In this document: one piece after another, positions 25,455 through 34,769 of the stretch
Layout of the letters: each line of letters begins with the position of its first letter
How positions within the stretch are numbered: position 1 is the first letter of the stretch
NCBI GenBank assembly: GCA_016707005.1
Contig: JADJIQ010000005.1
Coordinates: 186,001-250,000, forward strand
DNA length: 64,000 nt
From: Ignavibacteria bacterium
Lineage (GTDB): Bacteria > Bacteroidota > Ignavibacteria > Kapaibacteriales > Kapaibacteriaceae
Direction of reading: 5' to 3'
Position numbers and translations under genes: made by a program
The notes under the pieces: model-generated
What the model saw: the letters and a program-made list of their open reading frames with translations, nothing else
Told to the model about the DNA's origin: nothing
The model's database searches: none

Positions 25455-27402
25455 TCGTCTTCCTGTATGCTTGTCGCGGATCGGTAGGCCTATTAGGAAA
25501 CTTCAGCTGCAAAGCACCTTCGTTGATCAGATCGCGAAGTATTCTGTCTCGAACATACTTTTCCTCGCGTGAAAGGTGGACCGCAATCTCCTGCAGCGTC
25601 CGGAAGTCACTTGTGCAGAAGTCGACTACCATCTTCTTCGAAACTTCCTTTGTGCGTCTAGCCACATCACTTTGCGGGGAGTTCGGATCCTTATGCAGGG
25701 AGTTCGGATCCTTATGCAGGGAGTTCGGATCCTCATGCGGGGAGTTCGGATCCTTATGCGGGGAGTTCGGATCCTTATGCGGGGAGTTCGGATCCTTGTG
25801 CGGGGAGCTCGGAACCATAGGAGGGGGGCTCGGATCCTTAGGAGGGGAGCTCGGGTCCTTAGGAGGGGAGCTCGGGTCCTTAGGAGGGGAGCTCGGGTCC
25901 TTAGGAGGGGAGCTCGCAACGGCGTAAGTAGCTCCTCTTCGCTCTCCTTGTCGCTCCAACAAACCCTTTTCAATCATCCCATTGAGAAGAGCGGTAATGT
26001 CTGTGCGATGCAAAGTGAGCATACCTTGCAGGTCACCATTCCGAATTCTGCCCTTTTGTTCTGAAGCAACGAGCGTAGCCATTTCATCCCCAGAAAGGTT
26101 CTTGACCACCTCAGTTCCAAATACTTCTTCGAGCCTCTTTACAACTTGGTCTGGAAACGTGGAGACCGTTGGCAGCTCGAGCACAACTCTGTCTGGATTT
26201 AGTTGTTCCCTAACAACTGGAGATGCCCAGCGAGCATTATGCCAGCTTAGACGAATTCTTTCAACTCCAGAACCTGCCTTGTCACCAACTCCAAGAAAAG
26301 CAAACATTCGCTGCAATGTCTTGTTGCGACATTCACTAACACCACCCGATCTGAATTGCTCGAAAGACACGAGCAACGAGCCTGGATTTGAAAATACATA
26401 CCTGTCTCGGTGCTTGTGAATCACGACTCCTCCCTTGCCAAAATGATCAGCATGGATTAGTGAATTCACAAGTGCTTCCTTCAACGCCAGATGAACATCT
26501 GTCTCTTGCGTGCGCACCCCATATTCGTCGATTTGATACGGTTGTTCGAGATGACCGTACAATCTGTCTCTGACTCTCGTAAAGAAATTAAACAGATTGT
26601 GATCCCAATTTCCGTCGTCTGTAACACGATGCGTCCAACGCTCCGTTTGATCATTGGACAAATGTTCCTGGTAGTCAACATGATATCCCGATATCGCACG
26701 CGGATCGTAGAGGGCCATTTCACTTCCAAACATTAACAGACCCGCAATTGTAACGCCAGACTTATTTGACGTCCGATCAACTCCAACGGCACCAATCCGA
26801 CGCAAAAACTCCTCATTACCAAGCGAGTGATACTGATGAGAAGGTTGACTATTCTGAAAAATCTGTCGGTATTGCCGAATAGATTCAGGAGACAGATCGG
26901 AGAGCGTGAACTTTTCCAAAACTTGCCCGTCACCTGGGGCATCACTGTGATCGGCAAACATTCGTCGTACTTCGTCCGGATCACATCGGTAGTCGCCCTC
27001 TCCCTGCCGCCTAAAAGTTCCAACAAATGGATCGCTGCCCAGATAGACGGGCCGCTGATCTCGTGTTGCGCGGGGAACATCAACTACGAGAATTCGCTTA
27101 CCATTCAGCTCAAGGACTTCAAAAGACGAATTGCTAAGCAAGTTGGGCCTTGCGACTAATCCACCATGTATTGCATTGAAAATGTCCTGACGGGTCTTTT
27201 CTGGATCATCTAATCCATGAATTTCTAGTGTTCCATCGCTCTTCTGTGCAACACCGAGGGCAATCGTACCTCCATCAGTGTTTGCAAATGCCGAATAGCT
27301 CTCCCACAACGTACTGGGGAGACCTCCTCTGCCAGACTTGAACTCCAGCTTGGAATCTTCACGCAGAAGAAGTCGATCAAAGAGTGCCAACTGCTTGCTC
27401 AT
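25444..27402 (-). CDS. AlbA_2/RecG-like ATPase-fold protein with proline-rich repeat linker
   Basis: A 652-residue protein. The N-terminal AlbA_2 domain has LEFKSGRGGLPSTLWESYSAFANTDGGTIALGV. An HATPase_c_4-type middle follows (EALVNSLIHADHFGKGGVVIHK, SNPGSLLVSFEQFRSGGVSECRN, GAGDKAGSGVERI-like). Winged helices come next. The linker holds about 12 copies of a seven-residue repeat (SSPPKDP/NSPHKDP) encoded at 25677-25917, followed by a final winged-helix-like segment. It sits between Mod and Res with an 11-bp overlap to Res, so it is probably an accessory or regulatory part of that system. Confidence 0.8.
   Translation of the reverse strand: MSKQLALFDRLLLREDSKLEFKSGRGGLPSTLWESYSAFANTDGGTIALGVAQKSDGTLEIHGLDDPEKTRQDIFNAIHGGLVARPNLLSNSSFEVLELNGKRILVVDVPRATRDQRPVYLGSDPFVGTFRRQGEGDYRCDPDEVRRMFADHSDAPGDGQVLEKFTLSDLSPESIRQYRQIFQNSQPSHQYHSLGNEEFLRRIGAVGVDRTSNKSGVTIAGLLMFGSEMALYDPRAISGYHVDYQEHLSNDQTERWTHRVTDDGNWDHNLFNFFTRVRDRLYGHLEQPYQIDEYGVRTQETDVHLALKEALVNSLIHADHFGKGGVVIHKHRDRYVFSNPGSLLVSFEQFRSGGVSECRNKTLQRMFAFLGVGDKAGSGVERIRLSWHNARWASPVVREQLNPDRVVLELPTVSTFPDQVVKRLEEVFGTEVVKNLSGDEMATLVASEQKGRIRNGDLQGMLTLHRTDITALLNGMIEKGLLERQGERRGATYAVASSPPKDPSSPPKDPSSPPKDPSSPPKDPSPPPMVPSSPHKDPNSPHKDPNSPHKDPNSPHEDPNSLHKDPNSLHKDPNSPQSDVARRTKEVSKKMVVDFCTSDFRTLQEIAVHLSREEKYVRDRILRDLINEGALQLKFPNRPTDPRQAYRKTSET
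25677..25917. repeat. 21-bp tandem repeat within the AlbA_2 gene
   Basis: About 12 copies of a 21-bp unit (for example GGGAGTTCGGATCCTTATGC on the plus strand) encode seven-residue SSPPKDP/NSPHKDP units. Two sub-types, one with CTTAGGAGGGG and one with TTATGCGGGG, form two homogeneous blocks, which is a sign of recent expansion. It is coding and contains no spacers, so it is not a CRISPR array. Confidence 0.9.
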
Positions 27403-27411
27403 ACGCTTCCC

Positions 27412-30252
27412 TCACCCTACCTTCATGATCTTCAAACTCTCGATACCCCGATCATCAACGATCTTCACAGCGATAGTTCCGAACTCCCCTTTTTCAAAGG
27501 GTAGCGAGACGGTGCCGTGGAATGCATCGATACGGGATTCGTCGAGTTCTGCGCGAATGGTTTTCTTGAGGCGGTTCCAGCCGTCTTTTTCGCCGGCCAT
27601 GGGGAAGAAGACCTGACGTGGGAAGAGCGATCGATTGTCGTAATCAGTGTCCAACATCCACACAGCAATGTTCTTCTTTCCACCGCTCTTGAGCTCGCCG
27701 GTGGCTACATCGAAGTAATCAAAGCCGTGCACCTCTACTTCATACGTGCCGTCGGAACGTTGACGCAGCTCAACATCGGGCTGACCCATTAGCCAGAAGC
27801 TCTGGTTGCTCTTCCCTGCCTTCTTGAGATCCTCCGTCAACAAGTCGGTGTTCATCTGCGCCTTTAGGAGCGTCACTCCAGGATATCTCATTTCATCGAT
27901 ATCCTTGGCGGCTTCGGGGTCGAAGGTGAATGCACAGAAGAGGATGAACTTGGCTGCTGGCTTGATCATACCACATTCGTGAATAGCAAGCTCTACCTGA
28001 CGTTGTTCTAAAGCTGCATGGTCGGGACCAAAACTCACAAGCACTCGATCGGCGGTGTCCTTCATCGTGGCAATGGCATGGATGTATCGCAGGTCGGGCA
28101 GTGTTTCCATCGACGAGAACTCGATCTTCTGTCCACCCTTCCCCCGCACCCCTGTCTTGAGCAACTCATCGCGCCATCTATTCTGTCTCGATGTCTCGCC
28201 CGATCTCGCCACCGATACATCCGGTTCTGAAGGGGGCTCCGCATCGTCGATATTGATCACCGATGGAAACGGAACAGCCTCCACCGTGAACGGTCCGGTG
28301 ATGCGCAGCTTATTCTTGGAAACCTTTGGCTTGTCGTATAGTACTTCCTGATCTGCATGAGCTGCAATGCTCGCATCCATCTTCTTCTGCATTACAATTC
28401 GTGCTGCATGGAATTGTTCAAAGGGGGCTTTGCACAGCGCAGGCCAATCTGTTGGTAGATTGAACGGCACTTCCCATTCAAACAAGGACTCCTTCGGTCC
28501 TAGCACGATAGTCTTCTTCTTCCGCACGCCTTCGGTGACGGTGAAGTTCAGGTTCTTTGCGTGTTTCTGCAGCATTGCGTTGAGTTCGGCAAGAGCACTC
28601 TCGATCTTCGGATGCATATCATCATAGATAACGTCGATTTCCGGATTGTTCGCGATGCTCTTGAGAGTCACATGCGGCACGGTATCATAGATGAATCCGC
28701 CTTTGAGACCTTCATTCGGATAGCGCAGCTCATAGTAGTCAAACGAAGCCGTCATGAGCCGCTGTTTAGCGAGTGTGATCGCTACACGCGATGTATCACA
28801 TGTGATCCAGCGGCGTCCCCACTTTTCTGCGGCCGTAGCTGTTGTGCCCGCGCCACATGTGATGTCGAGGACGATGTCGCCAGGCTTAGTTGAGAGCAAA
28901 AGACAACGTTCAATCACTTTAGAACTGGTCTGTACAACGTATACTTTTCCTTCCGCACCACTGACGGTTGTATCTGTCCAAACATTTGAGAGTGGCATCG
29001 CAGGGAAATCAATGGATCTCCTCTCATACCTCAATGTGTTTGACGCCGCAATGAGCCTGCTTTGCCTCTCGAGACGCTGAATCTTTTCTCTATCAATAGT
29101 CCAATATCGTCTTCCTAGCTTATAGTTTGACCCGTGGTATTGAATTTCATACTTGTATCCAGGGTTGATAGACGTTAGGTCAGTCGATGCCACACTACTT
29201 TGCTCGCTATCACTATCTTGGCGACCGCGGAAGATCTGCTGATAGTGTCTTATAGATCGTGATTTACAATACCACAGCAAATAGTCACACACTCTATGAA
29301 GATCTGTAGATCGCTGACTGCTCGTCTTTACGAAAGTTATCATACTTACGAACTGTTCTTTCCCAAAGATCTCATCTAACATGCATCGGATTAGATGTTC
29401 ATTCGTTTCGGATATCTGAACAAATATTGAACCCGAATCATGCATTAAATCTCGCGCCAGGAGGAGTCTGTCTCGCAGGTATGTTAGATACGAGTGAATT
29501 CCTAACTCCCATGTATCACGGAAAGCGCGTATCATTTCCGGTTCACTGCTGAGGTCCGAATCTTTGTCTGCTGGGCTAACTTCTCTTTGGTTTACAAATG
29601 GTTGAAAATTACTCCCGTATCTAATCCCGTACGGTGGATCGATATAGATCATCTGTACCTGTCCAGCCATGCTCTCCTTTTGCAGCAGCGAATTCATCAC
29701 AAGTAGGGAATCACCCGCAATGAGTCGGTTACTCCATCCCCTATCGTGTTTATAGAAGCTGATAGCATCTCGCAGTGGAAGCTCTTCGAACGGTGCGCTG
29801 AACAGACCCATCTGTGTCAGGTCTTGCAAGTTCTTTGCCCCCCTCACCTGCTTCTGAAGGGCAGAGAGGATACTTGCCGGGTCGATCCGTTCATGCACAT
29901 GCAAGGACACTGTGTCGATCTCAAACGACGTACGTTCTGCTTTACCCGTCCAGTTGAGATACGGCTCCTGCATGCGCTTTAATGTTGCCAGAGCCTCTCG
30001 CATCGTCTCCGCATCACCCGAAGCAAGAGCATCGTCAATGACCTTTTCAACCTTGGAACGTGTGCTATCGAACTGCAGGGCTGGGTCGATATGCGGATCA
30101 TACGCCCACGTTGTCTTTGGCGACACCGGATCCGACTCCGGCGTTACCAACCCTACTTCCGGAATATTCTTCCTCTTCTGCTCAGGATGTCGATACGAGA
30201 CCACCTTGGTCTGCCAGTCTTCTGTAAGGATGGAGGTTTTCTTCTTTGACAT
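27412..30252 (-). CDS. Type III-like DNA adenine methyltransferase (Mod)
   Basis: A 946-residue protein with the N-6 adenine methylase motifs: DPPY (residues 205-208, MIYIDPPYGI) before an S-adenosylmethionine-binding DITCGAGTTATAAEKWGRRW segment near 460, the order of beta-class methylases. The N-terminal 150 residues and the long C-terminal domain are probably for recognition. It modifies DNA at the sequence cut by the Res protein. It is the first methylase of a cluster with Res, AlbA_2 and Abi-like proteins downstream on the same strand. Confidence 0.85.
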   Translation of the reverse strand: MSKKKTSILTEDWQTKVVSYRHPEQKRKNIPEVGLVTPESDPVSPKTTWAYDPHIDPALQFDSTRSKVEKVIDDALASGDAETMREALATLKRMQEPYLNWTGKAERTSFEIDTVSLHVHERIDPASILSALQKQVRGAKNLQDLTQMGLFSAPFEELPLRDAISFYKHDRGWSNRLIAGDSLLVMNSLLQKESMAGQVQMIYIDPPYGIRYGSNFQPFVNQREVSPADKDSDLSSEPEMIRAFRDTWELGIHSYLTYLRDRLLLARDLMHDSGSIFVQISETNEHLIRCMLDEIFGKEQFVSMITFVKTSSQRSTDLHRVCDYLLWYCKSRSIRHYQQIFRGRQDSDSEQSSVASTDLTSINPGYKYEIQYHGSNYKLGRRYWTIDREKIQRLERQSRLIAASNTLRYERRSIDFPAMPLSNVWTDTTVSGAEGKVYVVQTSSKVIERCLLLSTKPGDIVLDITCGAGTTATAAEKWGRRWITCDTSRVAITLAKQRLMTASFDYYELRYPNEGLKGGFIYDTVPHVTLKSIANNPEIDVIYDDMHPKIESALAELNAMLQKHAKNLNFTVTEGVRKKKTIVLGPKESLFEWEVPFNLPTDWPALCKAPFEQFHAARIVMQKKMDASIAAHADQEVLYDKPKVSKNKLRITGPFTVEAVPFPSVINIDDAEPPSEPDVSVARSGETSRQNRWRDELLKTGVRGKGGQKIEFSSMETLPDLRYIHAIATMKDTADRVLVSFGPDHAALEQRQVELAIHECGMIKPAAKFILFCAFTFDPEAAKDIDEMRYPGVTLLKAQMNTDLLTEDLKKAGKSNQSFWLMGQPDVELRQRSDGTYEVEVHGFDYFDVATGELKSGGKKNIAVWMLDTDYDNRSLFPRQVFFPMAGEKDGWNRLKKTIRAELDESRIDAFHGTVSLPFEKGEFGTIAVKIVDDRGIESLKIMKVG

Positions 30253-30317
30253 GGGAGGTGGGATCGATGGTGGTGAACAAGCCTATGAAACTAACGATAG
30301 AATATCAACCTCAACAC

Positions 30318-31340
30318 CTAGGTCTTGATGGCAGATTTCTGCACTGCTGCCACCAGTCCTGCAATAATACTGGACTCGTGATCTTCTGCCTTCTCTCCCG
30401 TTTGTAGGGTAAAGTCGTGCTTCACAAGGATGGCGATCAACTGGGCAAAAACATGCTGCGAGTTTTCTGGTCCACCCATCACCAGAAGTTCCTGGAATGA
30501 CTTAAGAAGACGCTTCTTATGCTGCAAGCCCTCAATTGAAGATACATACGAGCGGAAGAGCCGGATTAAGACCCCAACAGCGAGCAGGCCGATGGTAACG
30601 ATGGTAATCCGACGAACGATGCTCGATGCTATCTGGTAGCTTCCACTAACTTCTGAGTCGTGATTGTATAACACAAACGCAACTGCACCACCAGCGACAA
30701 ACATTGCCAAGGCTGCTGACAATGCTGCCTTGATTCGCATCCATTTCAATGCGCCAGCAATCTCCTCAATTGTCTTTTGCGAGACATTATTCGAGACTTC
30801 AGCTTGCAGCGCAATACGTAGTTTTGACATCTGCTCATCTGTATGTATCTCTGCTTTCTTTCGAAATGCCTCGAATGTCTCATCAAGTCGTTTTTGTGTT
30901 GCCTCTGCCGTTTCATCATATAGTCCGGCACTCTGCATGTAGCGAACGCTGCCAATGATCGAGATGCTCGGCTTGTAGAATCTTTCCCGTATCCGCACAT
31001 ACCTATCTCCGACTGCGTTGACGAATTTGCTAGAGTATCTCTCTGTTTCGTCCAGAGAATCAATCTCTAGAAGCACACTATGGCATTCTGCGGCAAGGTT
31101 AATAACGAGTTCGACAGATTTCGCATCTAATTCGCTCCAGACGTAAAGAGCAGCATGCAAGACGCGGTAGAACTTTTCAGTGTCAGCGCTCAGTCTCTCC
31201 AATAGTGCAACGCTGATATCTGCACCGAAGAATTCTCGCTCCTTCCCAATCACGTGATCACGTAGGTCTGTCACAACGGTCTCTACAAGGTCGCGCCCTT
31301 GCAAGTCGACGACGTTAGTAGTGAGTACATTCATAGACAT
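30318..31340 (-). CDS. Membrane protein with coiled coil, unknown
   Basis: A 340-residue protein. The N-terminal 190 residues are helical with long charged stretches (ETAEATQKRLDETFEAFRKK). Two transmembrane helices follow (AALSAALAMFVAGGAVAFVLY and IVRRITIVTIGLLAVGVLIRL), then a short C-terminal soluble segment. I do not recognise a family. It is flanked by the methylase gene and the DUF262 gene, 40-65 bp apart on the same strand, so it probably belongs to the restriction cluster. Confidence 0.6.
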   Translation of the reverse strand: MSMNVLTTNVVDLQGRDLVETVVTDLRDHVIGKEREFFGADISVALLERLSADTEKFYRVLHAALYVWSELDAKSVELVINLAAECHSVLLEIDSLDETERYSSKFVNAVGDRYVRIRERFYKPSISIIGSVRYMQSAGLYDETAEATQKRLDETFEAFRKKAEIHTDEQMSKLRIALQAEVSNNVSQKTIEEIAGALKWMRIKAALSAALAMFVAGGAVAFVLYNHDSEVSGSYQIASSIVRRITIVTIGLLAVGVLIRLFRSYVSSIEGLQHKKRLLKSFQELLVMGGPENSQHVFAQLIAILVKHDFTLQTGEKAEDHESSIIAGLVAAVQKSAIKT

Positions 31341-31380
31341 CTTCTAAGTGGTGGCAATTGGCATTCTTCGTTCAGTCGGA

Positions 31381-33186
31381 CTACAACACTTCTCGATAGT
31401 ACTTCTTCAACCTTTGAGCCATGAGCGCTCTTCTTGCGACGAGGAAGTCTTGGTAGTCTGACGTTCTCATCTCAACGAAGGATGCAGGGATGTCATGCTC
31501 CTCCAAATTCGACTTGAGGTCTGATTCGCTATGTAGGGTTGTGATCTCGCGTTCGTCTGGTTTCTCGATCTCGGCTCGGACGATCTTCATGTAGTCAGCA
31601 GGTTCCTTGTTGCCGATCTGAATATTGATCGTGGTATCCGCGATAACGAGATTGGCCACCTGATTATAATCTCCTCTGCCATGACCGGCCTTCTTCAATC
31701 GATCCTTCGGGAAGAGATGGTGCTTATCGCTTCCGATTCTCACGAGATCATGGGCATGGGAGTGGCTGGACAAGAATCCGCGTGCCTTCATTGCAACCTG
31801 AGCTGCGAGATAGACGCTGAAGACCGGCGAGTTCACACTTGCAGTATCCAGGTTTTGAACAACGGAGACGTCCCAGAAGACATCAGAGAGTTCTGCTGCT
31901 TCCACCTCCCGAAGCCATTCGCGTGGACTTGATGCAGCCTCGAGCCGTGTGATGTCGTAGTCTACTTGCGTCTCAGTTGAGCCACCATATCGAGAGGTCA
32001 ACAAACTCATCACAAACCATCTTCGAACGATGTACTGTATATCAGCGTTCGCAAGCCCCCTCTTTCGCAGGATCAGGTAGATCGCATAACACATATTCAC
32101 AGCGTTCTGCGATCTGATCAGCGACCTGCTGACAAAACCTGCCTGTGTTAGTATATGCAACAGGGACTTGTACTGGTGCTCATTGACAACATTGTACACT
32201 CCCTCTTTGAGTTTTGCAAAGGATGCCTCTGCGATCGCCGACTCATATGAGCGAGTCTCAAAGTTGCGGCCTGACAAGAGACTGACTAGGTCAACAAGGC
32301 GCCCACGACCGAATTCAGACCAGAACGCTACTCGAAGTACATCTGCATAATCCGGATCGTAGAGATCGTCGTTCTCTTTTCCCATCCACTTGATTCGCTG
32401 GAAGTACTCTGACCCAACAAAATCACCGTCGTTCTCCTGCAAATGCGGAAGAAACTCTGGTGCCGCCGCGAGCCGGGCAAAGTAGTCCACGCACTTACGG
32501 AGCATTGGTCCGCCATACTCTTCACTTGCTGCGATCTTCGACATCGCAAAGTCAGCCTGACTTAGCGTAACTCCTTGTGAGTTGATACGGATAAAGATCT
32601 CCGTTACGGTCTGAATGTCCAGATCAGGAGCGAGTTCGATGATACCGATCGGCCGTTGAGCGATCTGCTGCACTCCATTGATCCGTTGAAACACCACGTT
32701 GCGATCAAGGTCGGGGTTCTTCAAGCAGTAATTCTCTAAGAACTCCAATGCGTTAAATCCGGGAGCCATGACCTCAGAGATGTCGTTGATCCAAAGACTA
32801 TTCCTCTCTATGGCGGGGTTAAGGGTCTCAAACTTCTCCTCCATTGGATGAAAGGCGATCTTGATCCGCACTCTCTTATAGCTGTCGTTCAATACAGGCT
32901 TACCAGCTAACGCCGCCGTGAGCGCTGTAAGTCTTTGCTGTCCGTCAATGATGATCTGCTTACCCAGGGCAGTAGCCCCGTCTTTCCCTTTAATACTCGG
33001 ATTCAGCCACGTAATGATGTACCCAACAGGAAAACCACGGTACAACGAGTCCATGAGATCGCGGACCTTGGATGGAGACCAAACAAATGGTCTCTGAATC
33101 TCCGGTATCAGGATGGTCTTCGACTCAATCCACCCCATCATGACAGAGATCGGTTGCTGAGTAACGCCGTACTTAGGTGTATACAT
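31381..33186 (-). CDS. DUF262/HNH (GmrSD-like) protein
   Basis: A 601-residue protein. The N-terminal DUF262 domain has IPEIQRPFVW and IIIDGQQRLTALTAAL, the ParB-like NTPase signature. The C-terminal part has DKHHLFPKDRLKK followed by NLVIADTTINIQIGNK, an HNH-type arrangement like DUF1524. Proteins of this type (GmrSD) restrict modified phage DNA. Its position upstream of the methylase cluster, on the same strand, suggests a modular defence operon. The start is an ATG at 33186. Confidence 0.8.
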   Translation of the reverse strand: MYTPKYGVTQQPISVMMGWIESKTILIPEIQRPFVWSPSKVRDLMDSLYRGFPVGYIITWLNPSIKGKDGATALGKQIIIDGQQRLTALTAALAGKPVLNDSYKRVRIKIAFHPMEEKFETLNPAIERNSLWINDISEVMAPGFNALEFLENYCLKNPDLDRNVVFQRINGVQQIAQRPIGIIELAPDLDIQTVTEIFIRINSQGVTLSQADFAMSKIAASEEYGGPMLRKCVDYFARLAAAPEFLPHLQENDGDFVGSEYFQRIKWMGKENDDLYDPDYADVLRVAFWSEFGRGRLVDLVSLLSGRNFETRSYESAIAEASFAKLKEGVYNVVNEHQYKSLLHILTQAGFVSRSLIRSQNAVNMCYAIYLILRKRGLANADIQYIVRRWFVMSLLTSRYGGSTETQVDYDITRLEAASSPREWLREVEAAELSDVFWDVSVVQNLDTASVNSPVFSVYLAAQVAMKARGFLSSHSHAHDLVRIGSDKHHLFPKDRLKKAGHGRGDYNQVANLVIADTTINIQIGNKEPADYMKIVRAEIEKPDEREITTLHSESDLKSNLEEHDIPASFVEMRTSDYQDFLVARRALMAQRLKKYYREVL

Positions 33187-33319
33187 TTGTCTGTCTCTTG
33201 CTCTCTTCGTTGAGTGTACAGTGAAGTTTGCTCGATTCTATCGTCACTCGCTCAGATCCCTTCCAGGTGCAAGGGTGTCCGGGGCAATCTACACGTTCTC
33301 TCTCACTTCAACCATGGTC

Positions 33320-33342
33320 TCCCGGCACCCTCGTTGCCGGGA
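33320..33342. repeat. CCCGGCACC palindromic element, copy 1 (imperfect)
   Basis: TCCCGGCACCCTCGTTGCCGGGA is an inverted repeat between the DUF262 gene (start 33186) and the ASCH gene (stop 33374). It is followed by GATCAAACAC, a context also seen at 46655. Confidence 0.7.
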
Positions 33343-33373
33343 ACGATCAAACACAGCTCAGCGTTGGATCCCT

Positions 33374-33853
33374 TTAGACCTCGGCATTCTCTTCGTTCAT
33401 CTTCTTAAGCGTGGCGAGCGCCTTATCAACGGTTGGCTTGAGCTTCTTCCAGTCTTCATCCGTTGGGTAGAAGAGATTGGCAGCGCCCTTTCCTGGTATC
33501 ACATCCTCGAAGGGCACAACGTTGCCGATGAGAAATGCAAACTCCCGTTTCAGCTCCAGCTCTTTGTCTTCTTCATTATAGACAATAACATCAATGATAT
33601 CTGCGATTCCCACGTAGCACCCCTTGAAGTACATTTCAAGATTTCCTTGCGAACAGCCGATATCATATTCTACACGGGCAATGTGATCGGCCGGCAATGA
33701 GTTTGAGGCGTGGATCAACATTGGTCCACGATACTTTGAGTTCCAGCTCCGAAACTCAATATCCTTCAGCATAAACATGATCATGCTCGTATATGGCTGC
33801 CGCACGCTGATCGCAGGTAGCTTGTCGGTGTTTGGGATCTTACGCGTTGCCAT
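33374..33853 (-). CDS. ASCH-domain protein
   Basis: A 159-residue protein with the ASCH fold signature: ISVRQPYTSMIM at the start, then IEFRSWNSKYRGPMLIHAS, and later FKGCYVGIADIIDV. ASCH domains bind RNA or modified nucleotides. It stands alone, preceded by an ATGTTCGT-like box at 33887-33894. The start at 33853 has a GGGGACACATC ribosome site, and an upstream in-frame extension from 33964 is rejected. Confidence 0.75.
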   Translation of the reverse strand: MATRKIPNTDKLPAISVRQPYTSMIMFMLKDIEFRSWNSKYRGPMLIHASNSLPADHIARVEYDIGCSQGNLEMYFKGCYVGIADIIDVIVYNEEDKELELKREFAFLIGNVVPFEDVIPGKGAANLFYPTDEDWKKLKPTVDKALATLKKMNEENAEV

Positions 33854-33886
33854 GATGTGTCCCCTTTTACGTGATACGTTGTTGGT

Positions 33887-33894
33887 ACGAACAT
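33887..33894 (-). promoter_or_regulatory. ACGAACAT box (gene-sense ATGTTCGT), copy 1
   Basis: The 8-mer lies 34-41 bp upstream of the ASCH gene start. It also occurs at 34536, 42748 and 45306, each 24-40 bp upstream of a minus-strand gene start. It may be a -7-like promoter element (compare TATGTTTG before 48640). Confidence 0.4.
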
Positions 33895-34041
33895 GCGGAG
33901 AAGACCTGACGACATAAATGACATTTGTCATGTCTTCAACTAGCACCCCCACACCCCCTACCACGATCTCCGCCCCCTCTGTGCATCAGTCGAGCTAGCT
34001 GATGTTCCGAGTGAGGGGGCGGGATCATGGGGCGTATTATG

Positions 34042-34503
34042 TCAGCCGCGTACGTAGGCTCTGGCTTCTTCGAGTGCGGCGACGTTAAGACCGTTGATGA
34101 TGCGGGTGCTGCCGGATTCGCATTCGAGTTGGAGGCCGTTGGCGCTTAGGATCCAAAGGAACTTTGCGCTGACGGTGCTCAGGCTTGTGATGTCGGCCAC
34201 GGCGATGGTTTCGGTAATGAGTCGCTGCGAATAGGTGATCACCCAGAACGGGAACTTCCACGACCGCTCACTAACGATGATCACGCGCTGATCGGTGATG
34301 ACGATCACAGCACGGTTGCGGAAGAAGGCGGTGATGAAGATGGCGAGGTAATTGGCTGTGATGTACGTGACCCAATAGATCATGGCCAAGATGCCGCTAG
34401 GGGGTACTGCATCAAGCCTCCCGGATCCCACGTACCTCATTGTCTCCCCTGTTCGCAATACACGCTGTACGTGCTCACCGGCCCATGCTGGAATGGTTGT
34501 CAT
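34042..34503 (-). CDS. PH-like (bPH) membrane protein
   Basis: A 153-residue protein with a hydrophobic N-terminal region (SGILAMIYWVTYITANYLAIFITAF) followed by a bacterial PH domain (RAVIVITDQRVIIVSERSWKFPFW...ITETIAVADITSLSTVSAKF). Such proteins are common small envelope proteins of unknown role. It starts with ATG at 34503 after GAAGGGGCAAAAGC. The upstream region carries the ACGAACAT box (34536-34543), the 15-bp operator-like motif within 34552-34572, and a CCCGGCACC palindrome. Confidence 0.7.
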   Translation of the reverse strand: MTTIPAWAGEHVQRVLRTGETMRYVGSGRLDAVPPSGILAMIYWVTYITANYLAIFITAFFRNRAVIVITDQRVIIVSERSWKFPFWVITYSQRLITETIAVADITSLSTVSAKFLWILSANGLQLECESGSTRIINGLNVAALEEARAYVRG

Positions 34504-34535
34504 GCTTTTGCCCCTTCATGAATATGATATGGAAC

Positions 34536-34543
34536 ACGAACAT
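34536..34543 (-). promoter_or_regulatory. ACGAACAT box (gene-sense ATGTTCGT), copy 2
   Basis: The box lies 33-40 bp upstream of the PH-like gene start at 34503. Confidence 0.4.
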
Positions 34544-34551
34544 GAAGATCT

Positions 34552-34572
34552 GGGCGACGTAATGTGTCGCCC
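34552..34572. promoter_or_regulatory. CGAC-N7-GTCG operator-like motif, copy 4 (extended palindrome)
   Basis: Arms GGGCGAC and GTCGCCC flank a seven-base spacer, a perfect 7+7 inverted repeat. The core has the same CGAC...GTCG spacing as the copies at 12642, 14195, 16536 and 56607. It lies 49-69 bp upstream of the PH-like gene start. Confidence 0.6.
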
Positions 34573-34599
34573 GAGAGGGGAGTCACGCGACCCTGTCGC

Positions 34600-34622
34600 T
34601 CCCGGCACCCTTGGTGCCGGGC
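34600..34622. repeat. CCCGGCACC palindromic element, copy 2
   Basis: TCCCGGCACCCTTGGTGCCGGG lies between two divergent genes, so it is not simply a terminator. It sits directly upstream of the operator-like motif. Confidence 0.8.
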
Positions 34623-34769
34623 ACCAAGTACGAGCTTTACAATGTAGTCTCTTCTTTCTCGTTTACTGGCATTCAGTCATTCTCATCACGACGGTCTGAG
34701 GGATGCGGCCCTACGAAGACCACCAACCGGTTCGATCCGGTGGCACTGCCGCAAACGATGAGGTCTCGT

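Noticed and set aside
25677..25917. CRISPR-like tandem repeat
   Set aside because: The units are contiguous 21-bp codon repeats without spacers and lie in frame in the AlbA_2 gene.
25523..26064. Plus-strand long reading frames with SLCREFG-type repeats
   Set aside because: They are shadows of the 21-bp repeat in the minus-strand gene and have no ribosome site or domain.
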